DNA of 12,853 nt, from assembly GCA_003242675.1 (NCBI GenBank), contig QGVE01000075.1:1-12853 (forward strand), read 5' to 3'. Made by a program: the position numbers and the translations under genes. Origin of the DNA: Bacillota bacterium. GTDB lineage: Bacteria > Bacillota_E > Symbiobacteriia > Symbiobacteriales > Symbiobacteriaceae. Below, piece after piece: positions 1 through 5,567 of this stretch (positions within the stretch are counted from its first letter, which is position 1; the number at the start of each line of letters is the position of its first letter). The notes beneath the pieces were generated by a model that saw only the letters and a list, made by a program, of their open reading frames with translations, did not search any database and had not been told where the DNA came from.

Positions 1-54
1 GTGAGACTCCTGATGTCAATACCTGAGCGAAGACATGTATATCAGTTGCATGGT

Positions 55-1287
55 CTATGCAGCTGAGGAGCGCTCGAGGAACTGCTTCCTGGCTGCTAGG
101 TAGATTCGCTCGTCATAGCAGGTTTTGGATTGCCACATCGCAAAGATGATCTTCGCCCACTTATGGGCAACGGCACGCACGGCCTCGTGGTGTCGCTTTC
201 CCTTCGCTCGTTGCTGCTCGTACAGTGCATGGGCCCAGGAACATCGACGGATGCTGCACCCAGCGAACAAATGGAGTGCCTGCCGCAACGGCTTCTTGCA
301 TGCACGACGGAAGGAGACCACGGAGAGCGACTTCCCGCTCTTGCGGGTCACGGGTGCAGTGCCGGCTTCGCACTGTAGGCTGTTGGCGGTGGCATAGCGC
401 TCGCGCCTGTCACCGATCTCAGCAAGCATCCTGGCGGCCAGGTTGGGACCAGCCCCCGGAAGGCTTAGGAACAGCTGGCCGTCAGGGTGCTCTTTCAAAA
501 GGCGCTCAATCTCCTCGTCGTACGCCTTGATGTCCTGCACAACGGTGAGCAGTTGCTTAGCCAGGTGTTGCATTTGGCGACTGCGGGTGCGGACCAGGTA
601 GTCAGGCACCGTGATGTGTGGGCCTCTTAGGGTGTCGTAGATCTCCTGCGCCTTGGTGCGCCACTGCGGGTGTTTCCGTTCCCTCAAGAAGGCCTGCAGC
701 ACCTTGAGGGAAGCTTTCTGGGCGTCTTCCAAGGTGGGGAAGCGCAGCAGGAAAGCGAGTGCCCAGAGTGACAGGAGGTCGGGGAGGAAGGAAAGTGCTT
801 CGGGCCAGTAAGCTTTGAGGCAAGCTTTGAGCTGGTTGTGAAGGCGAGTCTGCTCCTGTACCAAGGAGTCACGGCCGCGGGTCAATTCCCGTATTTCCCG
901 AGCAAGTTCGCTGTCGGGCAGAAGGGGTCGGTGCAGGTGGCGATCAGTACGGAGGATGTCGGCCAGCACCCATCCATCCAGCTGGTCCGACTTCGCCCGC
1001 ACAGTACGAGTGCGATCCCGATAGCGGTCAGCAGACTTGGGGTTGATCGCGTACACGGTCCACCCTTGCTCCAGGAGGAAGTTGACCAGCAGCCCCTGGT
1101 TGGTCTCTATGGCGCACAGGACCTCTGTCTCGGCATCCTGCAGTGTGCGGACGCGGTCACGGAGCTGTTCCAGTCCTTCCTGCGAGTGGGGGATGGTGAA
1201 GGAAGCCAGGACAGTGCCGGCCTCGTTCATGATGCAGACATCGTGTTTCTGATCGCCCCAGTCGATGCCCAGCAGCAAGACAGCCAA
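55..1287 (-). CDS. IS110-family DEDD transposase (recombinase)
   Basis: This enzyme catalyses excision and insertion of the element, in known members guided by an element-encoded bridge RNA. In numbering from an upstream in-frame GTG at 1296, the N-terminal RuvC-like DEDD domain shows D12 (GIDWGDQ), E64 (CAIETN), and D104 and D107 (KSDQLDGW). This spacing is typical of IS110 enzymes. The C-terminal Transposase_20 domain shows LPGAGPNLAARMLAEIGD at 279-296, then GTAPVTRKSGKS, where S320 is the likely nucleophilic serine. The middle is helical. I prefer the TTG at 1287 as start because GAGGTG lies six bases upstream of it, whereas the GTG at 1296 is itself part of that motif and has no site of its own. 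The product is about 410 aa, full length for the family, with no frameshift, so it may be active. Confidence 0.95.
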   Translation of the reverse strand: MAVLLLGIDWGDQKHDVCIMNEAGTVLASFTIPHSQEGLEQLRDRVRTLQDAETEVLCAIETNQGLLVNFLLEQGWTVYAINPKSADRYRDRTRTVRAKSDQLDGWVLADILRTDRHLHRPLLPDSELAREIRELTRGRDSLVQEQTRLHNQLKACLKAYWPEALSFLPDLLSLWALAFLLRFPTLEDAQKASLKVLQAFLRERKHPQWRTKAQEIYDTLRGPHITVPDYLVRTRSRQMQHLAKQLLTVVQDIKAYDEEIERLLKEHPDGQLFLSLPGAGPNLAARMLAEIGDRRERYATANSLQCEAGTAPVTRKSGKSLSVVSFRRACKKPLRQALHLFAGCSIRRCSWAHALYEQQRAKGKRHHEAVRAVAHKWAKIIFAMWQSKTCYDERIYLAARKQFLERSSAA

Positions 1288-1296
1288 GAAGACCAC

Positions 1297-1530
1297 CTCT
1301 TGTCACAGATCGTCCGGCGGCGCCTGTGGGTAGGGATGCCCTTGTCAAACTGTCAGTCCTGTGCGGACGCCTCCTGATTAATCCTCTCCCACAGGCCGGG
1401 CTCCAGGGCGGGCGGTCTCACAGGAGCAGTCGAACTGCCAGCAGTGGGTGGCCCTGTCCCTGTAACCCCGCCTGTGAAACTTTATACACCCTTATGAGGT
1501 GTAAACCATTTCTCACCAAAGCATTATGAG
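1297..1530 (-). ncRNA. candidate IS110 bridge RNA region (non-coding end of the element)
   Basis: This is the non-coding DNA upstream of the transposase, where elements of the IS110 subgroup encode a bridge RNA that pairs with donor and target DNA. Several foldable blocks are visible. Positions 1358-1367 pair with 1387-1395 (CCTGTG/CACAGG plus GGA/TCC with one bulge) around a 19-nt loop. Positions 1418-1424 pair with 1471-1477 (TCACAGG/CCTGTGA) and enclose a small hairpin, GCAGT-CGA-ACTGC, at 1426-1438. CACAG/CTGTG pairs at 1304-1308 and 1324-1328. The word CACAGG or its complement occurs five times. Large loops on short stems match the general bridge RNA design. The exact RNA ends and guide loops are not determined. 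Confidence 0.5.
1485..1503. repeat. short inverted repeat TACACC-N7-GGTGTA
   Basis: A perfect 6-bp inverted repeat with a 7-nt AT-rich spacer lies in the outer part of the IS110 non-coding end. It could be a recombinase- or promoter-related subterminal site, or chance. No consensus promoter with standard spacing is evident around it. Confidence 0.3.
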
Positions 1531-1539
1531 TGACAAGCA

Positions 1540-1565
1540 GTGGGCGGTGGGCGGTGAGCGGTGGG
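1540..1565. repeat. short tandem repeat of GGGCGGT-type heptamers
   Basis: Three to four near-exact copies of GGGCGGT/GAGCGGT lie between the IS110 element and the stop codon of the YwiC-like gene at 1566. They may mark the target region of the insertion or a slippage-prone spacer. No function is assigned. Confidence 0.5.
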
Positions 1566-2366
1566 CTACGCGGGCAGGCGCAGGGCGAGCACGGTCAGGG
1601 CCGCGAACAGCACGGTGAGGTAGACCTCCGACCAGCCGACCCGGTCGAGCCGGGTGGCGCCCCGCCACCGGGCGCGCCAGGCGCACACGACGGCCCAGAC
1701 CAGGGGCGGCACCAGGGCCAGCGGCAGGAGCGGAGGCGCCCAGCCCCGGACGGCGGGGTAAACAGCCCCGGCCAGGAAGGCGACGTGAACCGCGACCGAG
1801 AGGTCGTGGAAGGCCCGCCGCCGGCGCTCCCGGGCCATGGTCTTCACCCGGAACAGCGATCCGGCGAAGAAGGCGAAGCAGGCGTAGGTCAGGGCCCAGC
1901 CAGCCGGGCTCAACCGGCCGGCGGCGGCCAGCTCGTAGAGCGGTGCCCCGGCCATCAGCCCGGTCACCGAGAGGAAGCCGGAGAGCAGCGAGCGGGCGCG
2001 GCCGCGCTGCGCCAGCCAGAACACCGCGCAGGCCAGCAGGAGCGCGCCGGCGAGCAGGACCAGCACGGCGGGGCGGAGCAGGACCACCGGCAGGAGCAGC
2101 GCCGCGGCAACGGCGGCCAGGACCAGCAGCCAGAAGCGGGCCACGGCGGGTTCGGCGCTGGCCATGCCGGCCCGGCCCGAAGCGCCCCGCCCGAGCAGCG
2201 CCTCCAGCGGCCCGCGCGCGGCGTACGCCGCCAGCCAGCCCAGCAGCGCGGCGAGGCCCACGGGCTGTGGCCCCAGGGCCAGGACGGCGACGACGGCCGG
2301 CGTGAGCACCATGGCCCACGCGCCGTGCTCCCGGGGCAGCGGAATCGGACCAGGACGAAGCGTCAT
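1566..2366 (-). CDS. YwiC-like integral membrane protein
   Basis: This is a 266-residue, very hydrophobic protein of the YwiC-like family, whose biochemical role is not known. The family signature is the N-terminal REHGAW at residues 12-17, just before the first membrane segment. About eight or nine hydrophobic stretches follow (roughly 18-37, 38-52, 76-93, 98-117, 127-148, 155-175, 188-206, 208-230, 247-264). Basic loops such as RVKTMARERRRR at 173-184 suggest a cytoplasmic face. The reading frame is open further upstream to 2510, but I choose the ATG at 2366: GGGGGTG lies nine bases before it, the conserved motif follows at once, and the upstream extension is polar and unlike the family. 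The gene is divergent from the HPt gene. The insertion sequence ends close to its stop codon without disrupting it. Confidence 0.85.
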   Translation of the reverse strand: MTLRPGPIPLPREHGAWAMVLTPAVVAVLALGPQPVGLAALLGWLAAYAARGPLEALLGRGASGRAGMASAEPAVARFWLLVLAAVAAALLLPVVLLRPAVLVLLAGALLLACAVFWLAQRGRARSLLSGFLSVTGLMAGAPLYELAAAGRLSPAGWALTYACFAFFAGSLFRVKTMARERRRRAFHDLSVAVHVAFLAGAVYPAVRGWAPPLLPLALVPPLVWAVVCAWRARWRGATRLDRVGWSEVYLTVLFAALTVLALRLPA

Positions 2367-2443
2367 CGGCGATTGCACCCCCGTCTGAGCCCAGTGTAAC
2401 ATCAAGGGCGGGAAGGCCATGTGCGCCTGGTCACAACGGCTGT

Positions 2444-2460
2444 GCGGCAGGAAATGCCGC
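2444..2460. repeat. inverted repeat GCGGCA-N5-TGCCGC in a divergent intergenic region
   Basis: A perfect 6-bp inverted repeat with a GGAAA spacer sits between the divergent YwiC-like and HPt genes, about 50 bp before the HPt start. It could be an operator for a dimeric regulator or a leader hairpin. In GC-rich DNA such a repeat can occur by chance. Confidence 0.35.
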
Positions 2461-2512
2461 TTGGCAGGCGAAACACTCCGGGGGACGGAGGGAAAGGAGC
2501 GATCCGCCACAG

Positions 2513-2827
2513 ATGTTCGACTCGGCTGAGTTTGCGGCCCTGCGAGCGGAGTACCTGCAGAGCGCCCGTGAGCGGGCCGGCCGTCTGCGGGAGGCTGTGG
2601 CCGCGCTGCGGAGAGGCGAGCCCGTCGACCTGGGCCAGCTCCGGCAGGAGGTGCACAAGCTGCGCGGGTCGGGGGGCTTCTACGGCTTCAAGGCCCTGTC
2701 GGACGCGGCCGCCGCGGCGGAGGACGCTCTGATCCAGGTCTTGGGCGGCGACCGGGAACGGGACGACGCGGCCCTGGCCGACCTCGTCGCCCGGGTCGTG
2801 GAGGAGATCGACACGGCGGCGCTCTGA
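2513..2827 (+). CDS. stand-alone HPt (histidine phosphotransfer) protein
   Basis: This 104-residue protein consists almost entirely of one HPt domain, the carrier that moves phosphoryl groups between receiver domains in multistep phosphorelays. The motif HKLRGSGGFYGF at residues 48-59 gives H48 as the phosphoacceptor with the usual following Gly-Ser-Gly. The rest is predicted to be amphipathic helices, as expected for a four-helix bundle, and there is no kinase or output domain. AAAGGAG lies upstream of the ATG, but about 13 bases away, so initiation may be modest. The gene faces the hybrid kinase gene across about 130 bp, so the two are not co-transcribed. A natural partner is the C-terminal receiver of that kinase or the separate response regulator; this is inference from position. 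Confidence 0.88.
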   Translation: MFDSAEFAALRAEYLQSARERAGRLREAVAALRRGEPVDLGQLRQEVHKLRGSGGFYGFKALSDAAAAAEDALIQVLGGDRERDDAALADLVARVVEEIDTAAL

Positions 2828-2849
2828 ACGGGGACGGAACGTGGCGCGC

Positions 2850-2885
2850 GGCAGGCCCTGCGGAGCAGGTTCCGCAGGGCCTGCC
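2850..2885 (+). terminator. strong hairpin terminator after the HPt gene
   Basis: A perfect 15-bp stem (2850-2864 with 2871-2885) and a 6-nt loop lie 23 nt after the HPt stop codon. It is followed by GATTTA, a weak U-tract. It lies between convergent genes and may also block minus-strand transcripts. A second, smaller hairpin (2924-2929 with 2938-2943), closer to the kinase stop codon, has no T-run. Confidence 0.6.
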
Positions 2886-2954
2886 GATTTACAGGGGAAT
2901 GGTTCCGTTTGCGCCCAAGCCGCGCTCCCGCCTGGCGGGGAGCCGGGCCCCTCC

Positions 2955-4904
2955 TCAGTGGGAGGCCAGCAGCTCCCGCACCCGGGCGACGATCTCCTCC
3001 TCGATCCGCGGCCCCTTGGTCACGTGGCGGGTCGGGCCCAGCTGCAGCAGGGTTTTCTCATTCTCGCTGAGGTCCAGGGCGGTGAGCACCAGCAGGGGGA
3101 TCTGCTGCGTCCATTGCCGCTGCCGGAGCAGCCGCACCAGCTGGAAGCCGTCCAGGTTCGGCATGATGAGGTCCAGGATCAGGAGGTCGGGCCGCTCGAC
3201 CATGATCAGGCGGAACGCCTCCTGGCCGTCGTGGGCCGTGCGCACGGCGTATCCGGCCCGCTCCAGGATCACGCTGACGATGCGCCGCACGTCCGGGTCG
3301 TCGTCGACCACCAGGATGGAGGGCTGCGTCCGCTCGCCCCGGCTGGCCCCCAGCACCTGGTGGATGGCGGGACACGGCGCCGCCGGGGCCGGGCCCCGGG
3401 GCTCGGCGGGGATGGTGAACGAGAAGGTGGAACCCTCGCCCACCTTGGACTCGACCCAGATCCGGCCGCCGTGCTCCTCCACGATCGCCTTGCAGATCGT
3501 GAGGCCCAGGCCGGTGCCGCCCGTCCGGCGGGAGGCCGCGTTGTCGATCCGGTAGAACCGCTCGAAGATCGCCTCGATCTGGTCGGGCGGGATGCCCGGG
3601 CCGCGGTCGATGACGTCGAAGCGCACCATGTCGCCGGCCGCCTCGGCCCGGATGCGCACCTCGCTCCCCTCCGGCGAGAACTTGACGGCGTTGGAGAGCA
3701 GGTTGTCCAGCACCTGGTGCAGCCGGTCGGCGTCGGCCATCACCCGGGGCAGCCCCTCCGGCACCTCGGCCGTCAGGACGATGCTGCGCTGCCGGGCGAA
3801 GGCGGTCATCTCCTGCACGGCCCGCCGGACTACCTCGGCGGGGCTGAGGGGCGCCCGCCGGATCTCCAGCTTGCCGGCCTCGATGCGGGAGATGTCCAGG
3901 ATGTCGTTGATCAGCCGGATGAGCCGGTCCGTGTTGTTGCGGGCGATGGTCAGGAGCTCGCGCGCCTCCGGCGGCAGCTCGCCGGCCGCGCCGCCCAGCA
4001 CCAGCCCCAGCGCGCCCTTGATCGAGGTCATCGGCGTCCGGAGCTCGTGGGAGACCGTGGCGATGAACTCCGTCTTCATCCGGTCCAGCTCGGTCTCCTT
4101 GGTGATGTCGCGGTAGACGTAGATCCGCCCGAGGACGCGGCCCTCGCCATCCGTCACCGGCGCGGCGAACTCGTGGAAGACGCGGGGGCGCTCCTCCCGC
4201 GTCTGGATGACGTTGGTCTCCAGCTCGATGGGCGGCCCGCCGTCCGGAGCCGGCTGCCACGGAAAGGCGGGCACGCCGAGGGTCCGCACCGCCAGCGCGT
4301 GCAGCTCGTGCACCGACTTGCCCACCAGCTGCTCCGCGGGGATGCCCAGCATGCCGCCGACCTGGTGGTTGGCCACCACGCACATGCCCAGCGTGTCGAC
4401 CATGACGATGGCCTCGCCCACCGAATCCAGGAGCGCCGTGAGCCGCGTGGCCTGGGCCTGGGCCAGCTCCCGCGCGGACTGGATCTCGGCCAGGTTCTGG
4501 CGCAGCTGGTGCTCCAGCGCCTTCCGCTGGGTGATATCCCGGGCAATGCCGACGTAGGCAACCACCGATCCTCCTTCGTCCACGATGCGGGTGATGGACA
4601 GGAAGGAGTACCAGAGGTTGCCGCTCTTGTGCCGGTTGATCACCTCGCCGACCCACTTGCCCTGCCGGGCGAGCTGCGTCCACATGTCGCGGAACACCTC
4701 GGGCGGGGTGAGCCCCGACCGCACGATGTTGGTTTTCCTGCCGATCAGCTCTTCCCGGCTGTAACCGGTGATCGCCTCGTACGCGGGGTTGACGTCGAGG
4801 ATGACCGTGTCCTTGTCGGCGACGACGATGCCGTCCAGGCTGTGCCAGTAGACTTCCCGCAGGATCTGGGTGACGTCCAAACAGAACCGCTTCCTTTCGG
4901 CCAA
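2955..4904 (-). CDS. soluble PAS-PAS hybrid sensor histidine kinase with C-terminal receiver
   Basis: The 649-residue protein reads PAS (about 12-126), PAS (about 152-268), HisKA, HATPase and receiver. The phosphorylated histidine is H286 in VSHELRTP. The ATP-binding N box is around NLLSNAVKFS (401-410), with G boxes DRGPGIPP (433-440) and GGTGLGLTI (462-470). The receiver (about 528-645) has D534-D536 and phosphoacceptor D578 in LLILDLIMP. No signal peptide or membrane segment is present, so it should sense a cytoplasmic signal through its PAS domains. The start is uncertain: the TTG at 4904 has no clear binding site, while a second TTG at 4880 follows AAAGGAAG. It begins 12 nt after the response regulator gene and is probably co-transcribed with it. 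The receiver's conserved Lys (K630) is followed by Gly-Pro rather than Pro-aromatic. Confidence 0.92.
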   Translation of the reverse strand: MAERKRFCLDVTQILREVYWHSLDGIVVADKDTVILDVNPAYEAITGYSREELIGRKTNIVRSGLTPPEVFRDMWTQLARQGKWVGEVINRHKSGNLWYSFLSITRIVDEGGSVVAYVGIARDITQRKALEHQLRQNLAEIQSARELAQAQATRLTALLDSVGEAIVMVDTLGMCVVANHQVGGMLGIPAEQLVGKSVHELHALAVRTLGVPAFPWQPAPDGGPPIELETNVIQTREERPRVFHEFAAPVTDGEGRVLGRIYVYRDITKETELDRMKTEFIATVSHELRTPMTSIKGALGLVLGGAAGELPPEARELLTIARNNTDRLIRLINDILDISRIEAGKLEIRRAPLSPAEVVRRAVQEMTAFARQRSIVLTAEVPEGLPRVMADADRLHQVLDNLLSNAVKFSPEGSEVRIRAEAAGDMVRFDVIDRGPGIPPDQIEAIFERFYRIDNAASRRTGGTGLGLTICKAIVEEHGGRIWVESKVGEGSTFSFTIPAEPRGPAPAAPCPAIHQVLGASRGERTQPSILVVDDDPDVRRIVSVILERAGYAVRTAHDGQEAFRLIMVERPDLLILDLIMPNLDGFQLVRLLRQRQWTQQIPLLVLTALDLSENEKTLLQLGPTRHVTKGPRIEEEIVARVRELLASH

Positions 4905-4916
4905 CCCACGGCGGAA

Positions 4917-5288
4917 CTAGGACCCGAGCATCGCCTGCAGCTGGTCGGAGAGGGTCATCGGGTCAAAGGGCTTGACCAGGTAGCCGATGGCCCCGAGCGA
5001 ACGGCCCTTCTCGATCTCGGACTGCTGCGCCCGCGCGCTGAGGAAGACGACCGGGATGGAGGCAGTCGCGGGGTTGGCCTTCAGCCGCCGGCAGGTCTCG
5101 TACCCGTCCATCTCCGGCATCATCACGTCCAGGAGGATCAGGTCCGGCTTCTCCCGCTCTGCCTTCTCGATCCCTTCCTGCCCCCCTGAAGCGACGCTGA
5201 CCTCGTGCCCGCCCTGGAACTTCAGGGAGAGCTGGACCATGCGCTGGATGTCGGGATCATCCTCGATCAGCAGGATCCGAAGTGCCAT
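4917..5288 (-). CDS. single-domain response regulator (CheY/Spo0F type)
   Basis: This 123-residue protein is one receiver domain without an output domain. Key residues are all present: acidic pair D10/D11 in LLIEDDPD, phosphoacceptor D54 in LILLDVMMPEMDGYE, S84 in VFLSA, and K106 in YLVKPF. Such proteins either act on a partner protein, as CheY does, or relay phosphate, as Spo0F does. The ATG at 5288 is chosen because AGGAGG lies a few bases upstream and the receiver fold begins directly after it; the open frame to 5366 is an unlikely extension. It is the first gene of a two-gene unit with the hybrid kinase and has a good promoter upstream. It may receive phosphate from the kinase core directly or through the HPt protein; the sequence does not decide this. 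Confidence 0.92.
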   Translation of the reverse strand: MALRILLIEDDPDIQRMVQLSLKFQGGHEVSVASGGQEGIEKAEREKPDLILLDVMMPEMDGYETCRRLKANPATASIPVVFLSARAQQSEIEKGRSLGAIGYLVKPFDPMTLSDQLQAMLGS

Positions 5289-5326
5289 TCGCCCCCTCCT
5301 TTCGCCTATCGAATATCTCTCTCCAT

Positions 5327-5356
5327 ATTGTAGGCAATCGCCATCACTTGTGTCTA
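5327..5356 (-). promoter_or_regulatory. sigma-A-type promoter of the response regulator-kinase unit
   Basis: On the minus strand, TAGACA (5356-5351) and TACAAT (5332-5327) are separated by 18 bp. Each matches the sigma-A consensus at five of six positions. Transcription would begin near 5319, about 30 nt before the ATG at 5288. Confidence 0.65.
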
Positions 5357-5429
5357 CCGTCGTCAAAGTAGGCGACGCGCAATCCGCTCCTCCAATCGTG
5401 CTATTCTGCCCTCAGGCGCCGCCATTCGC

Positions 5430-5449
5430 CATGTGAATGTTATCACATG
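5430..5449. promoter_or_regulatory. CRP/FNR-type operator CATGTGA-N6-TCACATG
   Basis: A perfect 7-bp inverted repeat with a 6-bp spacer contains TGTGA-N6-TCACA. That is the classical E. coli CRP site and very close to the Fnr box of Bacillus subtilis. It is one of the few AT-rich spots in the region and lies about 120 bp upstream of the acyl-CoA synthetase start. It also lies about 75 bp behind the -35 box of the divergent response regulator promoter. It most likely regulates the synthetase gene. No convincing -35/-10 pair follows it, as expected for an activator-dependent promoter. Confidence 0.6.
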
Positions 5450-5567
5450 CCCTTCACCATGCGCCAGAGGGAGTAATCCGAATATGGCCCATCGGGAGGA
5501 TATTCCGGCCGGTGCCACGGCGGTACGCTTTGGTTACACGACCACGCCGCGGAAGGAGGGCAGCCCT

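Larger units (their letters stand above)
1..1530 (-). mobile_element. IS110-family insertion sequence, apparently intact
   Basis: The element consists of one full-length DEDD transposase gene with about 230 nt of non-coding DNA upstream (1297-1530) and at least 54 nt downstream. Its G+C content is visibly lower than that of the flanking genes, which fits a mobile origin. IS110 elements lack classical terminal inverted repeats and usually make no target duplication, so the ends cannot be fixed by eye. The outer limits given are approximate: the left end may lie before position 1, and the right end lies somewhere between about 1500 and the heptamer repeat at 1540. A 6-bp inverted match (GTGAGA at 1-6, TCTCAC at 1511-1516) is the only end-like symmetry seen, and it may be chance. 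Confidence 0.7.

Noticed and set aside
1481..1525. A sigma-A promoter for the transposase (TTTACA ... TATAAA, minus strand)
   Set aside because: The spacing is only 13 bp; no standard spacing pair was found. In IS110 elements a strong promoter may form only on circularisation.
2841..5189. A 782-codon open frame on the plus strand, antisense to the kinase and regulator genes
   Set aside because: It is a shadow of GC-rich codon usage. Its residue make-up (Arg, Gly, Asp, His, Leu, Pro) has no recognisable domain, whereas the minus strand encodes complete PAS, HisKA, HATPase and receiver domains.
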